Positions 9,244 to 19,303 of a stretch of DNA of 64,000 nt are shown one piece after another. The notes under the pieces were generated by a model. The model was not told the DNA's origin. It worked only from the letters and a program-made list of their open reading frames with translations, and did no database searches. The first letter of the stretch is position 1, and the number at the start of each line of letters is the position of its first letter. Position numbers and translations under genes: made by a program. The DNA comes from Ralstonia pickettii DTP0602 (lineage in GTDB: Bacteria; Pseudomonadota; Gammaproteobacteria; Burkholderiales; Burkholderiaceae): the NCBI GenBank assembly GCA_000471925.1, contig CP006667.1:1054001-1118000 (forward strand), given 5' to 3'.

Positions 9244-10088
9244 ACGCCGCACTCGAACATGGCCAGGCGGAAAGCGGCGACGCCACCGGCCTGGGCCGGA
9301 TCGTCGAGCCCGGCACCATCGATGTGTCGCACGGCCCGATCCTGTACCTGGAAGACCTGACAGTCCAGTTCGACGGCTTCCGCGCGCTCAACAAGCTGAC
9401 ACTGTCGATCGACCACGGCGAACTGCGCTGCGTGATCGGCCCCAACGGCGCCGGCAAGACCACGATGATGGACGTCATCACCGGCAAGACCGGCCCGCGC
9501 AACGCCAATGTCAGCGGCCGCGTGTTCCTCGGCCAGACCATCGACCTGATGCGCATGACCGAGCCGCGCATTGCCCAGGTCGGCATCGGCCGCAAGTTCC
9601 AGAAGCCTACCGTGTTCGAGCAGCACGCGGTGTGGGAGAACCTGGAGCTGGCGATGAAGGCCGACAAGCGCTGGTGGTCTTCGCTGCGCGCGCGCCTGAC
9701 GGGGGAGGGGCACCGCCGCATCGAGGAGACGCTGGCGCTGACCGGGCTGGAGGACGAGGCCTACCGGCCCGCCGGCCTGCTGTCGCACGGGCAGAAGCAG
9801 CGGCTGGAGATCGGCATGCTGCTGATGCAGCAGCCACAGCTGCTGTTGCTCGACGAGCCGGTGGCAGGCATGACCGATGAGGAAACGATGCAGCTCGCGG
9901 CGCTGCTCAACGGCCTGCGCGGCAGCTGCTCGATGATGGTGGTGGAGCACGACATGGAGTTCGTTGCCGCGCTGGCTGGCGATGCCGGCAAGGTCACGGT
10001 GCTGGCAGAGGGCAGCGTGCTGGCCGAAGGCACGCTCGACAGCGTCAAGCGCGACGATCGCGTGATCGAATCCTACCTGGGAAGATAA
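9240..10088 (+). CDS. urtD: Urea ABC transporter, ATPase UrtD
   Basis: This is one of two ATPases that power the urea importer (LivG family). The 282-residue protein has Walker A GPNGAGKTT (near residue 68), signature LSHGQKQRLEIG and Walker B LLLLDEP. An N-terminal extension of about 35 residues precedes the ATPase core. It starts within the urtC stop codon (ATGA) and ends two bases before urtE. Confidence 0.94.
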   Translation: MNAALEHGQAESGDATGLGRIVEPGTIDVSHGPILYLEDLTVQFDGFRALNKLTLSIDHGELRCVIGPNGAGKTTMMDVITGKTGPRNANVSGRVFLGQTIDLMRMTEPRIAQVGIGRKFQKPTVFEQHAVWENLELAMKADKRWWSSLRARLTGEGHRRIEETLALTGLEDEAYRPAGLLSHGQKQRLEIGMLLMQQPQLLLLDEPVAGMTDEETMQLAALLNGLRGSCSMMVVEHDMEFVAALAGDAGKVTVLAEGSVLAEGTLDSVKRDDRVIESYLGR

Positions 10089-10090
10089 GC

Positions 10091-10783
10091 ATGCTGCAGG
10101 TCAATGCACTGAACCAGTTCTATGGCGGCAGCCATATCCTGCGCAACGTCAGCTTCGACGTGCCCGCCGGCAAGCTGACCACGCTGCTGGGCCGCAACGG
10201 CGTGGGCAAGAGCACATTGCTCAAGTGCCTGATGGGCGTGGTGCCGACGCGCAGCGGCAGCATCCAGTGGGAGGGCAAGGCGCTGGAGAAGAAGCCGCCC
10301 TACGAGCGCGTCTCGGCCGGGCTGGCCTACGTGCCGCAGGGCCGAGAGATCTTCCCGCGCCTGACCGTGGAAGAAAACCTGCTGATCGGCGCTGCCAGCC
10401 GCGCGCGTCCGTCCGGCGTGCCGGACCGGATCTACCAGCTCTTTCCCGTACTGCGCACCATGCGCCTGCGCCGCGGCGGCGACCTGTCGGGCGGCCAGCA
10501 GCAGCAACTGGCGATCGGCCGCGCGCTGATGAGCGAGCCGGGTTTGCTGATCCTGGACGAGCCTACAGAAGGCATCCAGCCGTCCATCATCCAGGACATC
10601 GGCCGCGCGCTGCGGCTGCTGGTCGACGAGTTCGGCATGACGGTCCTGCTGGTCGAGCAGTACTACGAGTTCGCGCGCCATATCGCCGACCACTATGTGG
10701 TGATGAGCCGCGGCGAGGTGGTGGCGCGCGGCGCCGGCGCCAGCATGGAGCAGGACGGCGTGCGGGAGCTGATCGCCGTGTAA
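10091..10783 (+). CDS. urtE: Urea ABC transporter, ATPase UrtE
   Basis: This is the second ATPase of the urea importer (LivF family), 230 residues. It has Walker A GRNGVGKST, signature LSGGQQQQLAIGRAL and Walker B LLILDEPTEGIQPS. The EGIQPS extension after Walker B is typical of UrtE/LivF. It is the last transporter gene. A gap of 122 bases follows before ureD, with no terminator seen, so the urease genes may be read from the same transcript. Confidence 0.94.
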   Translation: MLQVNALNQFYGGSHILRNVSFDVPAGKLTTLLGRNGVGKSTLLKCLMGVVPTRSGSIQWEGKALEKKPPYERVSAGLAYVPQGREIFPRLTVEENLLIGAASRARPSGVPDRIYQLFPVLRTMRLRRGGDLSGGQQQQLAIGRALMSEPGLLILDEPTEGIQPSIIQDIGRALRLLVDEFGMTVLLVEQYYEFARHIADHYVVMSRGEVVARGAGASMEQDGVRELIAV

Positions 10784-10905
10784 GGCGGGCACGGCGCAGC
10801 GCGGGGAATTGTCGGCTGCGCGCCGCTTCCGCCCAGGCGGGTGGCGCGCTATGATGCCTGCAACCCCCGCCATCGCGCGCGCTCCGCCGCCGGCTTTTCC
10901 TTGCC

Positions 10906-11775
10906 ATGCGTCATCCCGATTTCCCTTCGTCCCTCGCCGTGCCCGCCGCATGGCAGGCAACGCTGCGGCTGCGCTTTGCGCAACGCGGCGAACGCACCGC
11001 GCTGATTGAGCGGCGCCACCAGGGGCCGCTGCTGGTGCAGAAGCCGCTGTATCCCGAGGGCGGGATCTGCCACGTCGTCATCCTGCACCCGCCGGCGGGC
11101 GTGGCGGGCGGGGACAGCCTGGAAATCGACGTGACGGTGGAGGCGGGCGCGCATGCTGTGCTGGCCACACCGGGTGCGACCAAGTGGTACAAGTCGCTCG
11201 GCCGCGAGGCGGCGCAGTATGTGCGCCTCACCGTCGGGCCGGGCGCGCGGCTGGACTGGCTGCCGCAGGAGAACATCGTCTTTGACGATGCCCGCGCGCG
11301 CATTTCGACGGTGCTCGAGGTGGCGCCCGGCGGCAGCGCGATCGGCTGGGATGCTGTGGTGCTGGGGCGGCAGGCGTCGGGCGAGCAGTGGGCTCGCGGC
11401 GCGCTGTGGCTGGATACCCGGATCGGCGCGGGCGAGCGTGCGCTGTGGATCGAACAATCGCATTTCGAGGCGGCCTCGCCGCTGCGTACAGGGGTGGCCG
11501 GGCTCGACGGCCTGAACGTGCTGGGCACGCTGTGGGCAGTGGGCAAGAGCGCCACGCAGGAGCTGGCTGAAATGCTTGCCGACCGACTGCCTTATACGCC
11601 GGAGCTGCGCGCCGGTGTGACCTGCCTCGCAGCCAACGGGCAATCGATGCTGCTGTTGCGCGTGCTCGGCCGGCAGATGGAAGCCGTGCGCCACGTCATG
11701 GTGGATAGCTGGCAGGCACTGCGCGAGCCGATTCACGGTGTGGTCGCGCGGCCGCTGCGCCTGTGGGCAACATAA
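10906..11775 (+). CDS. ureD: Urease accessory protein UreD
   Basis: UreD is the scaffold that docks on apo-urease and receives UreF and UreG during nickel insertion. The 289-residue protein has the family motifs LLVQKPLYPEG, HPPAGVAGGD, ATPGATKWYKS and LPQENIVFD. It begins the urease block. A TATGAT-like -10 occurs upstream at about 10850 with only a poor -35, so a separate promoter here is possible but weakly supported. Confidence 0.94.
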   Translation: MRHPDFPSSLAVPAAWQATLRLRFAQRGERTALIERRHQGPLLVQKPLYPEGGICHVVILHPPAGVAGGDSLEIDVTVEAGAHAVLATPGATKWYKSLGREAAQYVRLTVGPGARLDWLPQENIVFDDARARISTVLEVAPGGSAIGWDAVVLGRQASGEQWARGALWLDTRIGAGERALWIEQSHFEAASPLRTGVAGLDGLNVLGTLWAVGKSATQELAEMLADRLPYTPELRAGVTCLAANGQSMLLLRVLGRQMEAVRHVMVDSWQALREPIHGVVARPLRLWAT

Positions 11776-11806
11776 GCGAAAACATCCGTAGAACAAGGAA
11801 CACAAG

Positions 11807-12109
11807 ATGGAACTGACGCCGCGAGAGAAAGACAAGCTGCTGATCTTCACCGCCGCGCTGCTGGCTGAACGGCGCAAGGCACGCGGACTCAAGCTGAACT
11901 ACCCGGAGGCGGTGGCGCTGATCACCGCCGCCATCATGGAAGGCGCGCGCGACGGCCGCACCGTGGCCGAGCTGATGCACGAGGGCACCACGGTGCTGAG
12001 CCGCGACGACGTGATGGACGGCGTGGCCGAGATGATCCCCGAGATCCAGGTCGAAGCGACTTTCCCTGACGGCACCAAGCTGGTGACCGTGCACCATCCC
12101 ATCGTCTGA
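11807..12109 (+). CDS. ureA: Urease gamma subunit
   Basis: This is the smallest structural subunit of urease, which hydrolyses urea to ammonia and carbamate in the cytoplasm. Its 100 residues match the usual UreA length, with [31 protein letters not shown] and the C-terminal [14 protein letters not shown] motifs. It follows ureD by 31 bases with an AAGGAA-type ribosome site. The next structural gene, ureB, is separated from it by ureJ. Confidence 0.97.
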   Translation: MELTPREKDKLLIFTAALLAERRKARGLKLNYPEAVALITAAIMEGARDGRTVAELMHEGTTVLSRDDVMDGVAEMIPEIQVEATFPDGTKLVTVHHPIV

Positions 12110-12161
12110 GCGCCACGCGCCGACGCCCGATCCCGAACAACAAGATCAACCGAGAGCCGAC

Positions 12162-12773
12162 ATGAATCGTACCGCCTGCCTGCGCCTTGCCCTGGGCACT
12201 GCCCTGACCGTTGCCGCCAGCGCCGCGCTGGCGCATCCTGGCCATGATGCCGCCACTGTCGGCGCCAGCCTGTGGGCCGGCCTGGCGCATCCCTTCACCG
12301 GTGCCGACCACTTGCTGGCGATGGCGGCGGTGGGTGTGTGGAGCGCGCTGATCGCGCGCTCGGCATCCGACACGATGCGCCTGCCGCTGGCTTTCGTCGC
12401 GCTGATGCTGGTAGGTGCTGCGCTGGGGCTGTCCGGGGTGGCGTTGCCGGCGGTCGAGCCGATGATCGCTGCCTCGTTGCTGGTGATCGGCCTGCTGGTG
12501 GCTCTGCGTGCCAAGCTGCCGGCGTGGGCTGGCACGCTGCTGGTCGGCGGTTTCGCCGTGTTTCATGGCTATGCGCACGGCGCCGAGTTGCCAGGCACCG
12601 CGGGCGCACTGCCGGCCGTGCTGGCTTATGTTGGCGGCTTTGCTGTGTCGACCATGGCGCTGCACCTGCTCGGTATCGGCGCCGGCACGCTGCTGCGCCG
12701 CCGCGCCGGCTGGCTGGCGCGCCTGGCGGGCGCCGGCGTGGCGCTGTACGGCGCCGGCCTGCTGGTCGCCTGA
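12162..12773 (+). CDS. ureJ: HupE/UreJ-type nickel permease
   Basis: This is a membrane protein of the HupE/UreJ family, secondary nickel transporters linked to hydrogenases and ureases. Its 203 residues include a signal peptide ending in ALA, followed at once by HPGHD. The metal-binding [12 protein letters not shown] motif is in the first helix and [11 protein letters not shown] in a later one, with about six hydrophobic segments. Its place between ureA and ureB, as in Bordetella, argues for supplying nickel to urease. Whether it mediates uptake or efflux cannot be told from sequence. Confidence 0.88.
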   Translation: MNRTACLRLALGTALTVAASAALAHPGHDAATVGASLWAGLAHPFTGADHLLAMAAVGVWSALIARSASDTMRLPLAFVALMLVGAALGLSGVALPAVEPMIAASLLVIGLLVALRAKLPAWAGTLLVGGFAVFHGYAHGAELPGTAGALPAVLAYVGGFAVSTMALHLLGIGAGTLLRRRAGWLARLAGAGVALYGAGLLVA

Positions 12774-12784
12774 GGAGGACTGCC

Positions 12785-13090
12785 ATGATCCCCGGTGAAC
12801 TGATGCCCGCCGACGGCGAGATCGAACTCAACGCCGGCCGCGCCACGGTCAGCGTGACGGTGGCCAATACCGGCGACCGTCCGATCCAGGTCGGCTCGCA
12901 CTTCCACTTCTACGAGACCAACATCGCGCTCGCGTTCGACCGCGAGGCCACCCGCGGCTTCCGGCTGAATATCGCGGCCGGCACTGCGGTGCGCTTCGAG
13001 CCCGGCCAGACCCGAACCGTCGAACTGGTGGCGCTGGATGGCGACCGCATCGTCTTCGGCTTCAACGGCAAGATCATGGGAGCGCTGTGA
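12785..13090 (+). CDS. ureB: Urease beta subunit
   Basis: This is the second structural subunit of the three-subunit urease. The 101-residue protein has the family motifs [27 protein letters not shown] and [12 protein letters not shown]. The ATG at 12785 is preceded by GAGGA (12772-12776). The stop codon overlaps the ureC start as TGATG. It remains a separate polypeptide, not fused to UreA as in Helicobacter. Confidence 0.97.
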   Translation: MIPGELMPADGEIELNAGRATVSVTVANTGDRPIQVGSHFHFYETNIALAFDREATRGFRLNIAAGTAVRFEPGQTRTVELVALDGDRIVFGFNGKIMGAL

Positions 13091-14805
13091 TGGCAAAGAT
13101 TTCCAGGCAGGCCTATGCCGAGATGTTCGGCCCGACCACCGGCGACCGCGTGCGGCTGGCCGACACCGGGCTCATCATCGAGGTCGAGAAGGACTTCACC
13201 ATCTACGGCGAGGAAGTGAAGTTCGGCGGCGGGAAGGTGATCCGCGATGGCATGGGCCAGAGCCAGCGCATGGCGAAGGACTGCGTCGATACCGTCATCA
13301 CCAATGCGCTGATCGTCGACCACTGGGGCATCGTCAAGGCGGATATCGGCCTGAAGGACGGGCGCATCGCGTCGATCGGCAAGGCCGGGAATCCCGATAT
13401 CCAGCCGGGCGTGACCATCGTGGTCGGGCCGGGCACCGAGGTGATCGCGGGCGAGGGCATGATCGTCACCGCCGGCGGCATCGATAGCCATATCCACTTC
13501 ATCTGCCCGCAGCAGATCGAAGAGGCACTGATGAGCGGCGTCACCACCATGATCGGCGGTGGCACCGGACCGGCCACCGGCACCTTCGCCACCACCGTGA
13601 CGCCGGGGCCGTGGTATATGGAGCGCATGCTGCAGGCAGCCGACGCCTACCCGATGAATATCGGCCTGCTGGGCAAGGGCAATGCCAGCCAGCAGGCGCC
13701 GCTCCTGGAGCAGGTGGAAGCTGGCGCGATCGGCCTGAAGCTGCATGAGGACTGGGGCACCACGCCGGCGGCGATCGATACCTGCCTGTCGGTGGCGGAC
13801 GCGACCGACACTCAGGTGGCGATCCACACCGACACGCTTAACGAGGCTGGCTTTGTCGAGGTGACCGTCGCGGCGTTCAAGGGCCGCACCATCCATACGT
13901 ATCACACCGAAGGCGCCGGCGGCGGCCATGCGCCCGACATCATCAAGGTGTGTGGCGAGGCCAACGTGCTGCCGTCGTCGACCAACCCGACGCGCCCGTA
14001 CACCGTCAATACGCTGGACGAGCATCTCGACATGCTGATGGTGTGCCATCACCTGGATCCGTCGATTGCCGAGGACATCGCCTTCGCCGAAAGCCGCATC
14101 CGCCGCGAGACCATCGCTGCCGAGGATATCCTGCACGACCTGGGCGCGTTCTCGATGATCTCCAGCGATTCGCAGGCGATGGGCCGCGTGGGCGAGGTCA
14201 TCATCCGCACCTGGCAGACCGCGCACAAGATGGCGCTGCAGCGCGGCAAGCTGCCGGGCGATCCGCACGATGCGCGCGGCGGGCACGACAACTTCCGCGT
14301 CAAGCGCTACGTTGCCAAGTACACCATCAATCCGGCGCTGACCCATGGCATCGCCCATGAAGTGGGTTCGGTGGAAGTCGGCAAGTGGGCTGACCTGGTG
14401 CTGTGGCGCCCGGCGTTCTTCGGCGTCAAGCCGAGCCTGATCCTGAAGGGCGGCATGATCGCCGCGGCGGCGATGGGCGACCCCAATGCGTCGATCCCGA
14501 CGCCCCAGCCGGTGCACTACCGCCCGATGTTCGCGACGGCCGGCGGGGCGCTGCACCGCTCGTCGCTGACCTTCGTGTCGCAGGCGGCACTGGCGGCCGG
14601 CATCGGCGAGCGCTACGGGTTGGCCAAAACACTGTCGGCGGTGCGCGGCACGCGCACGGTCAGCAAGCGCGACATGGTGCACAATGACTGGCAGCCGCAC
14701 GTCACGGTCGACCCCGAGACCTACCAGGTGGTCGCCGACGGCCAGTTGCTGACGTGCGAGCCAGCCACCGAGCTGCCCATGGCGCAGCGCTATTTCCTGT
14801 TCTGA
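13090..14805 (+). CDS. ureC: Urease alpha subunit, catalytic
   Basis: This is the catalytic subunit, an amidohydrolase with two nickel ions. The 571-residue protein carries the nickel-binding SHIH (about 133-136), the carbamylated lysine in GLKLHEDWG (about 216), the HTDTLNE and [12 protein letters not shown] metal/active-site stretches, the flap MVCHHLDP (about 316-323) and the aspartate in [10 protein letters not shown]. All key residues are present, so the enzyme should be active. The start is the ATG overlapping the ureB stop; the GTG at 13087 is less likely. Confidence 0.98.
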   Translation: MAKISRQAYAEMFGPTTGDRVRLADTGLIIEVEKDFTIYGEEVKFGGGKVIRDGMGQSQRMAKDCVDTVITNALIVDHWGIVKADIGLKDGRIASIGKAGNPDIQPGVTIVVGPGTEVIAGEGMIVTAGGIDSHIHFICPQQIEEALMSGVTTMIGGGTGPATGTFATTVTPGPWYMERMLQAADAYPMNIGLLGKGNASQQAPLLEQVEAGAIGLKLHEDWGTTPAAIDTCLSVADATDTQVAIHTDTLNEAGFVEVTVAAFKGRTIHTYHTEGAGGGHAPDIIKVCGEANVLPSSTNPTRPYTVNTLDEHLDMLMVCHHLDPSIAEDIAFAESRIRRETIAAEDILHDLGAFSMISSDSQAMGRVGEVIIRTWQTAHKMALQRGKLPGDPHDARGGHDNFRVKRYVAKYTINPALTHGIAHEVGSVEVGKWADLVLWRPAFFGVKPSLILKGGMIAAAAMGDPNASIPTPQPVHYRPMFATAGGALHRSSLTFVSQAALAAGIGERYGLAKTLSAVRGTRTVSKRDMVHNDWQPHVTVDPETYQVVADGQLLTCEPATELPMAQRYFLF

Positions 14806-14833
14806 ACCACCGGGGCGGAGCCCCGGATCCCGC

Positions 14834-15499
14834 ATGCTGAAGATCGACAAACTCCTGAGCGCCCCGCACGGCATCGCGCCGGTGCTGGTGCGCCGTGCTA
14901 CCAAGCTGGTGCTGCCTTTCTCCGAACGTAGCAAGAGTCGCCTGCGGGCGGTGCTCGACAATGGTGAGGAAGCCGCGTTGTTCCTGCCGCGCGGTACCGT
15001 ACTGCGGGGTGGCGACTTGCTGGTGGCGGAGAACGGCAGCTTTATTGAGGTGCAGGCCGCCGCTGAAACCGTGCTGGAAGTGCGCTCGGATGATCCGCAC
15101 GCGCTGATGCGCGCTGCGTATCACCTTGGCAATCGGCACACGCCGGTGGAGATCGGGCGCGATTACCTGCGGCTGGAATACGACCAGGTGCTGGCCGACA
15201 TGCTGAAGCGGCTGGGCGTGCGCGCCGAGCGTGCGGAGTTGCCATTCGAGCCGGAGGCTGGGGCCTATGGCGGCGGGCACAAGCATGGGCATGATGCGAC
15301 GTTTGCCGAGGACTATGCGGCCGCGCAGGCGGTGTTTCAGGAGCATCATGGGCATGATCACAGTCATGCGCATGACCATGAGCACGGGCACTCGCATGCG
15401 CACTCTCACTCGCATGGGCACGGCCATAGCCATGACCATGCCCACGATCATGGCGATCCGCATCATGTCCATGATGACCACTGTGGTCACAAGCGCTGA
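14834..15499 (+). CDS. ureE: Urease accessory nickel chaperone UreE
   Basis: UreE binds nickel and hands it to the UreDFG-urease complex. The 221-residue protein has an N-terminal UreE domain, the conserved metal-binding domain with GNRHTPVEI and [12 protein letters not shown], and a C-terminal tail from about residue 165. In that tail, every second or third residue is His, with Asp and Gly between. The tail is longer than in many homologues and could buffer many nickel ions. It follows ureC by 28 bases. Confidence 0.95.
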   Translation: MLKIDKLLSAPHGIAPVLVRRATKLVLPFSERSKSRLRAVLDNGEEAALFLPRGTVLRGGDLLVAENGSFIEVQAAAETVLEVRSDDPHALMRAAYHLGNRHTPVEIGRDYLRLEYDQVLADMLKRLGVRAERAELPFEPEAGAYGGGHKHGHDATFAEDYAAAQAVFQEHHGHDHSHAHDHEHGHSHAHSHSHGHGHSHDHAHDHGDPHHVHDDHCGHKR

Positions 15500-15529
15500 C
15501 CCGCGCTGTCTGCATTGAGTCGCCGTATC

Positions 15530-16222
15530 ATGCCCGGCCTTTCCCAACTCATCTCCCTGCTCCACCTCGCATCCCCCGCGCTGCCCATCGGCGGCTTCAG
15601 CTATTCGCAAGGCCTGGAGGCCGCCATCGATTGCGGCAACGTGCATGACGCGCCGACCGCCGAACGCTGGATCCGCGACAACCTGTTGCACGTGCAGGCG
15701 CAATGCGAAGCGCCGCTGTGGCTGCTGCTGCATCGCCACTGGCTGTCCGGCGACGCCGCGCAAGTGAAGGCATGGAACGACTGGTTCCACGCCACGCGCG
15801 AGACCTCCGAACTGCGGCTGGAGACCGAGCAGATGGGCTGGTCGCTGGCAAAGCTGATTGCGCAGATGGAGTGGGGCACCCCGGCGCTGCGTGACGCGCT
15901 GGCGGCGCTGTCGCCGGTCTGCCTGCCGACGGCCTTCACCGCGGCATGCGTGGCGCTGCAGGTCGATGCGCGCGACGGGCTTGCCGCCTACTGCTTCAAC
16001 TGGGCCGAGAACCAGGTAGCCGCCGCAATCAAGGCAGTGCCGCTAGGCCAGGTGGCAGGGCAACACATGCTGCGCCGCCTGCACGCAGCGGTGCTCGATA
16101 CCGTAGAGGAAGCCGTGCGCCGCGCCGATTCCGCGCCGCCACAACTCTCTACTTTTTCACCGATGCTGGGCCTGCTTTCCGCACGCCACGAAACGCAGTA
16201 CTCCCGGCTGTTCCGATCCTGA
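15530..16222 (+). CDS. ureF: Urease accessory protein UreF
   Basis: UreF acts with UreD and UreG in nickel delivery and regulates the GTPase of UreG. The 230-residue helical protein has the [17 protein letters not shown] motif near its N-terminus. The ATG at 15530 fits the usual family start; a TTG at 15515 would add five residues. The ribosome site is weak in either case, and the gene may depend on coupling to ureE, 30 bases upstream. Confidence 0.94.
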   Translation: MPGLSQLISLLHLASPALPIGGFSYSQGLEAAIDCGNVHDAPTAERWIRDNLLHVQAQCEAPLWLLLHRHWLSGDAAQVKAWNDWFHATRETSELRLETEQMGWSLAKLIAQMEWGTPALRDALAALSPVCLPTAFTAACVALQVDARDGLAAYCFNWAENQVAAAIKAVPLGQVAGQHMLRRLHAAVLDTVEEAVRRADSAPPQLSTFSPMLGLLSARHETQYSRLFRS

Positions 16223-16236
16223 ATCCACACTTCACC

Positions 16237-16866
16237 ATGACCCAGGCCCGTACCAAGAAGAACCCTCCGCTGCGCGTCGGCGTCGGCGGCCCGGTCGGCT
16301 CCGGCAAGACCACGTTGCTCGAGATGCTGTGCAAGGCGATGCGCGACCGCTATGACCTGGTCGCCATCACCAACGACATCTACACCAAGGAAGACCAGCG
16401 CCTGCTGACGATCTCCGGCGCGCTGCCGGCCGAGCGCATCATGGGCGTGGAAACCGGCGGCTGCCCGCACACAGCGATCCGCGAGGACGCGTCGATCAAC
16501 CTGGAAGCGGTCGACCGCATGCTGGCCAGGTTCCCGGACGCCGACGTGGTGTTCATCGAATCCGGCGGCGACAACCTGGCTGCAACCTTCAGCCCAGAAC
16601 TTTCTGATTTGACGATCTACGTTATCGACGTCGCCGGCGGTGAGAAAATTCCGAGAAAGGGTGGGCCCGGCATCACCAAGTCCGACCTGCTGGTGATCAA
16701 CAAGACGGACCTGGCGCCGTACGTGGGCGCCTCGCTGGAAGTAATGGAAAGCGATGCGCGCAAGATGCGCGGCGCCCGGCCGTTCGTGATGGGCAGCATC
16801 AAGTCCGGGCAGGGCCTGGACGAGGTCATCCGCTTTATCGAACGGCAGGGCATGCTGGGCGTCTAG
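16237..16866 (+). CDS. ureG: Urease accessory GTPase UreG
   Basis: This SIMIBI-class GTPase powers nickel insertion into urease. The 209-residue protein has P-loop [18 protein letters not shown], the metal-binding [10 protein letters not shown] and the guanine-specificity motif NKTDL. It is the last gene of the urease cluster. The stop TAG (16864-16866) overlaps the stop of the convergent regulator gene in a shared CTAG palindrome. Confidence 0.97.
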   Translation: MTQARTKKNPPLRVGVGGPVGSGKTTLLEMLCKAMRDRYDLVAITNDIYTKEDQRLLTISGALPAERIMGVETGGCPHTAIREDASINLEAVDRMLARFPDADVVFIESGGDNLAATFSPELSDLTIYVIDVAGGEKIPRKGGPGITKSDLLVINKTDLAPYVGASLEVMESDARKMRGARPFVMGSIKSGQGLDEVIRFIERQGMLGV

Positions 16867-17321
16867 CCCCCGGTGTCGTCGGCGGCGCCGGGCTTGGTGG
16901 CGTGCCTGACATAGCCCACGGGCGGGCGGAAGCTGCCCTTGCCAGCCAGCGCCCGCGCCACCGCCGCCGCCACGTTCAGCTCGGGCTCGCTCAGTTCGGC
17001 CATATGGCGCACGGTGGCCTCGATCGCTGCCTGCTGCCGGTTACCGAAAGGCATGCGCGGCTGTTCCACTTGCAACTGGCTGGCGTTGTGGCGGCTGAAG
17101 TCCAGCAGGCTGAAGTCCAGCATTTCGGATGGCGGCACGGCAAGGGTCTCGGCCAGTGTGCAGATATTGATCAGCGCCACATTGCGCTTGCCGCCTTCGA
17201 TGCCGCTCAGGTACGAGCGCGCCAGACCGCTTTCGAGCGACAGGGTTTCCTGGGACCAGCCCCGCTGCTTGCGTAGCCAGGCAAGATGCAATCCGAATAG
17301 TCTGAGATGTCGAGAAGTCAT
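16863..17321 (-). CDS. XRE-family transcriptional regulator
   Basis: The 152-residue protein has an N-terminal helix-turn-helix of the Cro/CI-XRE family (about residues 8-65; [21 protein letters not shown], then [21 protein letters not shown]). The C-terminal region has no recognised ligand domain. The ATG at 17321 was chosen because it places the HTH at the usual distance from the N-terminus; a longer reading to 17537 adds an unlikely Cys/Arg-rich stretch. It converges on ureG. Its target is unknown; the nearest candidates are its own promoter and the divergent gene at 17585. Confidence 0.8.
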   Translation of the reverse strand: MTSRHLRLFGLHLAWLRKQRGWSQETLSLESGLARSYLSGIEGGKRNVALINICTLAETLAVPPSEMLDFSLLDFSRHNASQLQVEQPRMPFGNRQQAAIEATVRHMAELSEPELNVAAAVARALAGKGSFRPPVGYVRHATKPGAADDTGG

Positions 17322-17584
17322 GGGGTCGTGAAGAGTTCGGAGTGGTCTGAGGCTAAGGGTTTGACCCTGAGGCCACGACAACTTATTCTCCTCCTCACTA
17401 TCGGTGCCTGATCCGCGGAATAAGGGATGCGCCAGCCAACTTGGCGCGGCACGATGGCATGATCCGGACGGCCTGCATGGCCGTGCCAAACGGGCCACTG
17501 CGCAATGCCGCACGCAACGCTGACAAGCGTGCGGCATGCGTCGACGGGATACTTGCGTCCTGTCGCCCTGCCAGGGGAATTGCC

Positions 17585-18419
17585 ATGCAGATCTTCACGC
17601 TGTTCGAGGCGCGGATGCGCGCCCTCCATTCCGGCCGCCATACCCCGGCGGACCTCACTCTCGGATTCCAGTCGCGCGTGCTGACCGCCTCGGCTGGCCT
17701 CGGCGATACCTGCGACTACGTCTTCCTCTGCGCCGGCGAGACACAGGACGCCTTTGTGGCAGACCGCAATGAGTGGTGGGGCTGCCTGCGCGGCGGCCTG
17801 CGCATGTCGGCGCCCGGGCACGACTGCCTGCTGATGGGCGGCGGCGAACTGTTCGCGCCCGCGCGGGGCGTGCCGATGCAGGTGCGGGCGATGGTCGACA
17901 CCATCTTTTGTGCGCGCAGTGCCGCGGCAGCAGGACAATGCGGCGTGCGCGGTGTCGCTGCCGGAGGGCGCGCGCCGCTGCGCGCTGGGCAGCATCGCCG
18001 CGGTCGGGACGGAAGAAGCCGGGGGCAGCCCCGGCCAAGGCACTGGCGGGGCGGGGTATGGCGTGCAGCCGGCGTTCATCCAGCTCGACCCGTCCGTGGA
18101 GGACTGGGCCCGGCGCCTGCAGGCGCGCGGCCTGCGCTGGGCGCTGTGCTATCGCGGCGCGATCGGCCTGCATTGGCATGAGGCCCATGCACATGCCGGG
18201 GTCGACGTGGCCTTCCTGCAGCCTGGCGCGATCTACGCGCCGGATCCGCACGAGTCATGCCGCCTGGACGTGCTGCTGCCGGGGACCGGACTGCTGTGCT
18301 GCTTCGGGCCCGGCGATGGCATCGCCGTGGGCGCAGGCGGAGGTGTGAGCGGAAGCGGGCGCGCCATCCGGCACGCGGACGGGCGTGCCGCCGCGTGCCA
18401 TGCGCTGGTGGCGGCCTGA
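17585..18419 (+). pseudogene. Frameshifted gene of unknown function
   Basis: A good ribosome site (AGGGGA) precedes the ATG at 17585. The frame codes sensibly (MQIFTLFEARMRALHSG..., DEYVF-like and NEWWGCLRGGLRM stretches) to about 17905, then turns into Arg/Gly/Pro-rich sequence. The next frame takes over at TTTT (17906-17909) and continues sensibly (AVSLPEGARRCALGSI..., LDVLLPGTGLLCCFGPGDG) to 18419. Dropping one T would restore a protein of about 277 residues. It may be a sequencing error, a decayed gene or a recoding site. I do not recognise the family. Confidence 0.6.
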
Positions 18420-18457
18420 GCGCGGAGGCATGGCGCCCGGGCCAGACCCCGGCGGCT

Positions 18458-19150
18458 TCAGTGCCGCTTGTACTGCGTCGCGCCGAACAGGACCTCGCGC
18501 GCCTTGTCGTCCTGCAGCGCCTTGCGCGCGCTGGCCAGCACTTCCACGCCGCGCTTGACCGCGGGACGCTCGGCGATCTCGTTGAACCAGCGCTTCAGGT
18601 CGGGATAGTCGTCCAGCTCCACGCCCTGGTTCTGCCAGCTGCGCAACCACGGGAAGGTGGCGATGTCGGCGATGGTGTATTCGTCGCCGGCCAGGTACGC
18701 GTGCTTCGACAGCTGCGTGTCGATCACGCCGTACAGGCGCCTGGCTTCGTTGGTGTAGCGGTTGACCGCGTACTCGATCTTCTCGGGCGCGTAGATGCGG
18801 AAATGGTGCGTCTGGCCCAGCATCGGGCCGACGCCGCCCATCTGGAACATCAGCCACTGCAGCGCCTGGTACTTGCCGCGCACGTCCTCGGGCAGGAACT
18901 TGCCGGTCTTGCCGGCGAGGTAAAGCAGGATGGCGCCCGACTCGAACAGCGAGATCGGCTTGCCGTCCGGGCCGTCCGGATCCACGATCGCCGGGATCTT
19001 GTTGTTCGGGCTGATCTTCAGGAAGTCCTCGCCGAACTGGTCTCCGGCGCCGATGTTGATCGGATGGACCTTGTACTCCAGGCCGCATTCCTCCAGCATG
19101 ATGTGGACTTTGTGGCCGTTGGGCGTTGCCCAGGTGTAGACGTCGATCAT
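18458..19150 (-). CDS. yfcG: YfcG/YghU-type glutathione transferase-like disulfide reductase
   Basis: This glutathione S-transferase-fold protein of 230 residues is close to E. coli YfcG, a nu-class enzyme that reduces disulfides with glutathione. The signatures are WATPNGHKVHIMLEE, ISPNNKIPAIVD, SLFESGAILLYLA and GPMLGQTHHF, followed by the helical C-terminal domain. The ATG at 19150 is preceded by AGGAG; a longer start at 19195 is less likely. It lies alone, downstream of the acyl-CoA dehydrogenase and its terminator. Confidence 0.85.
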   Translation of the reverse strand: MIDVYTWATPNGHKVHIMLEECGLEYKVHPINIGAGDQFGEDFLKISPNNKIPAIVDPDGPDGKPISLFESGAILLYLAGKTGKFLPEDVRGKYQALQWLMFQMGGVGPMLGQTHHFRIYAPEKIEYAVNRYTNEARRLYGVIDTQLSKHAYLAGDEYTIADIATFPWLRSWQNQGVELDDYPDLKRWFNEIAERPAVKRGVEVLASARKALQDDKAREVLFGATQYKRH

Positions 19151-19232
19151 CGCAAAAGGTCTCCTGGCTGCGATCAAAGTGGCCACATCAACCACTGACG
19201 TGGCGAACCGGGCGATTTAAGCACAGAAGAAA

Positions 19233-19259
19233 AAAACGCGCAGACGGGCTGCGCGTTTT
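19233..19259 (-). terminator. Terminator of the acyl-CoA dehydrogenase gene
   Basis: An 11-bp perfect stem (19233-19243 with 19249-19259) closes on a 5-base loop. On the minus strand the stem is followed by a T-rich tract (A-run at 19228-19236 on the plus strand). It lies 44 bases after the stop of the gene at 19304-20566. Confidence 0.88.
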
Positions 19260-19303
19260 CCATGCTGCCGGCAGGGGCGGGGCCCCTCGGCATGGCCCGA
19301 CGG

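Noticed and set aside
17321..17537. Longer N-terminus for the XRE regulator
   Set aside because: The added 72 residues are Cys/Arg/Pro-rich and lie ahead of a complete HTH that fits the ATG at 17321.
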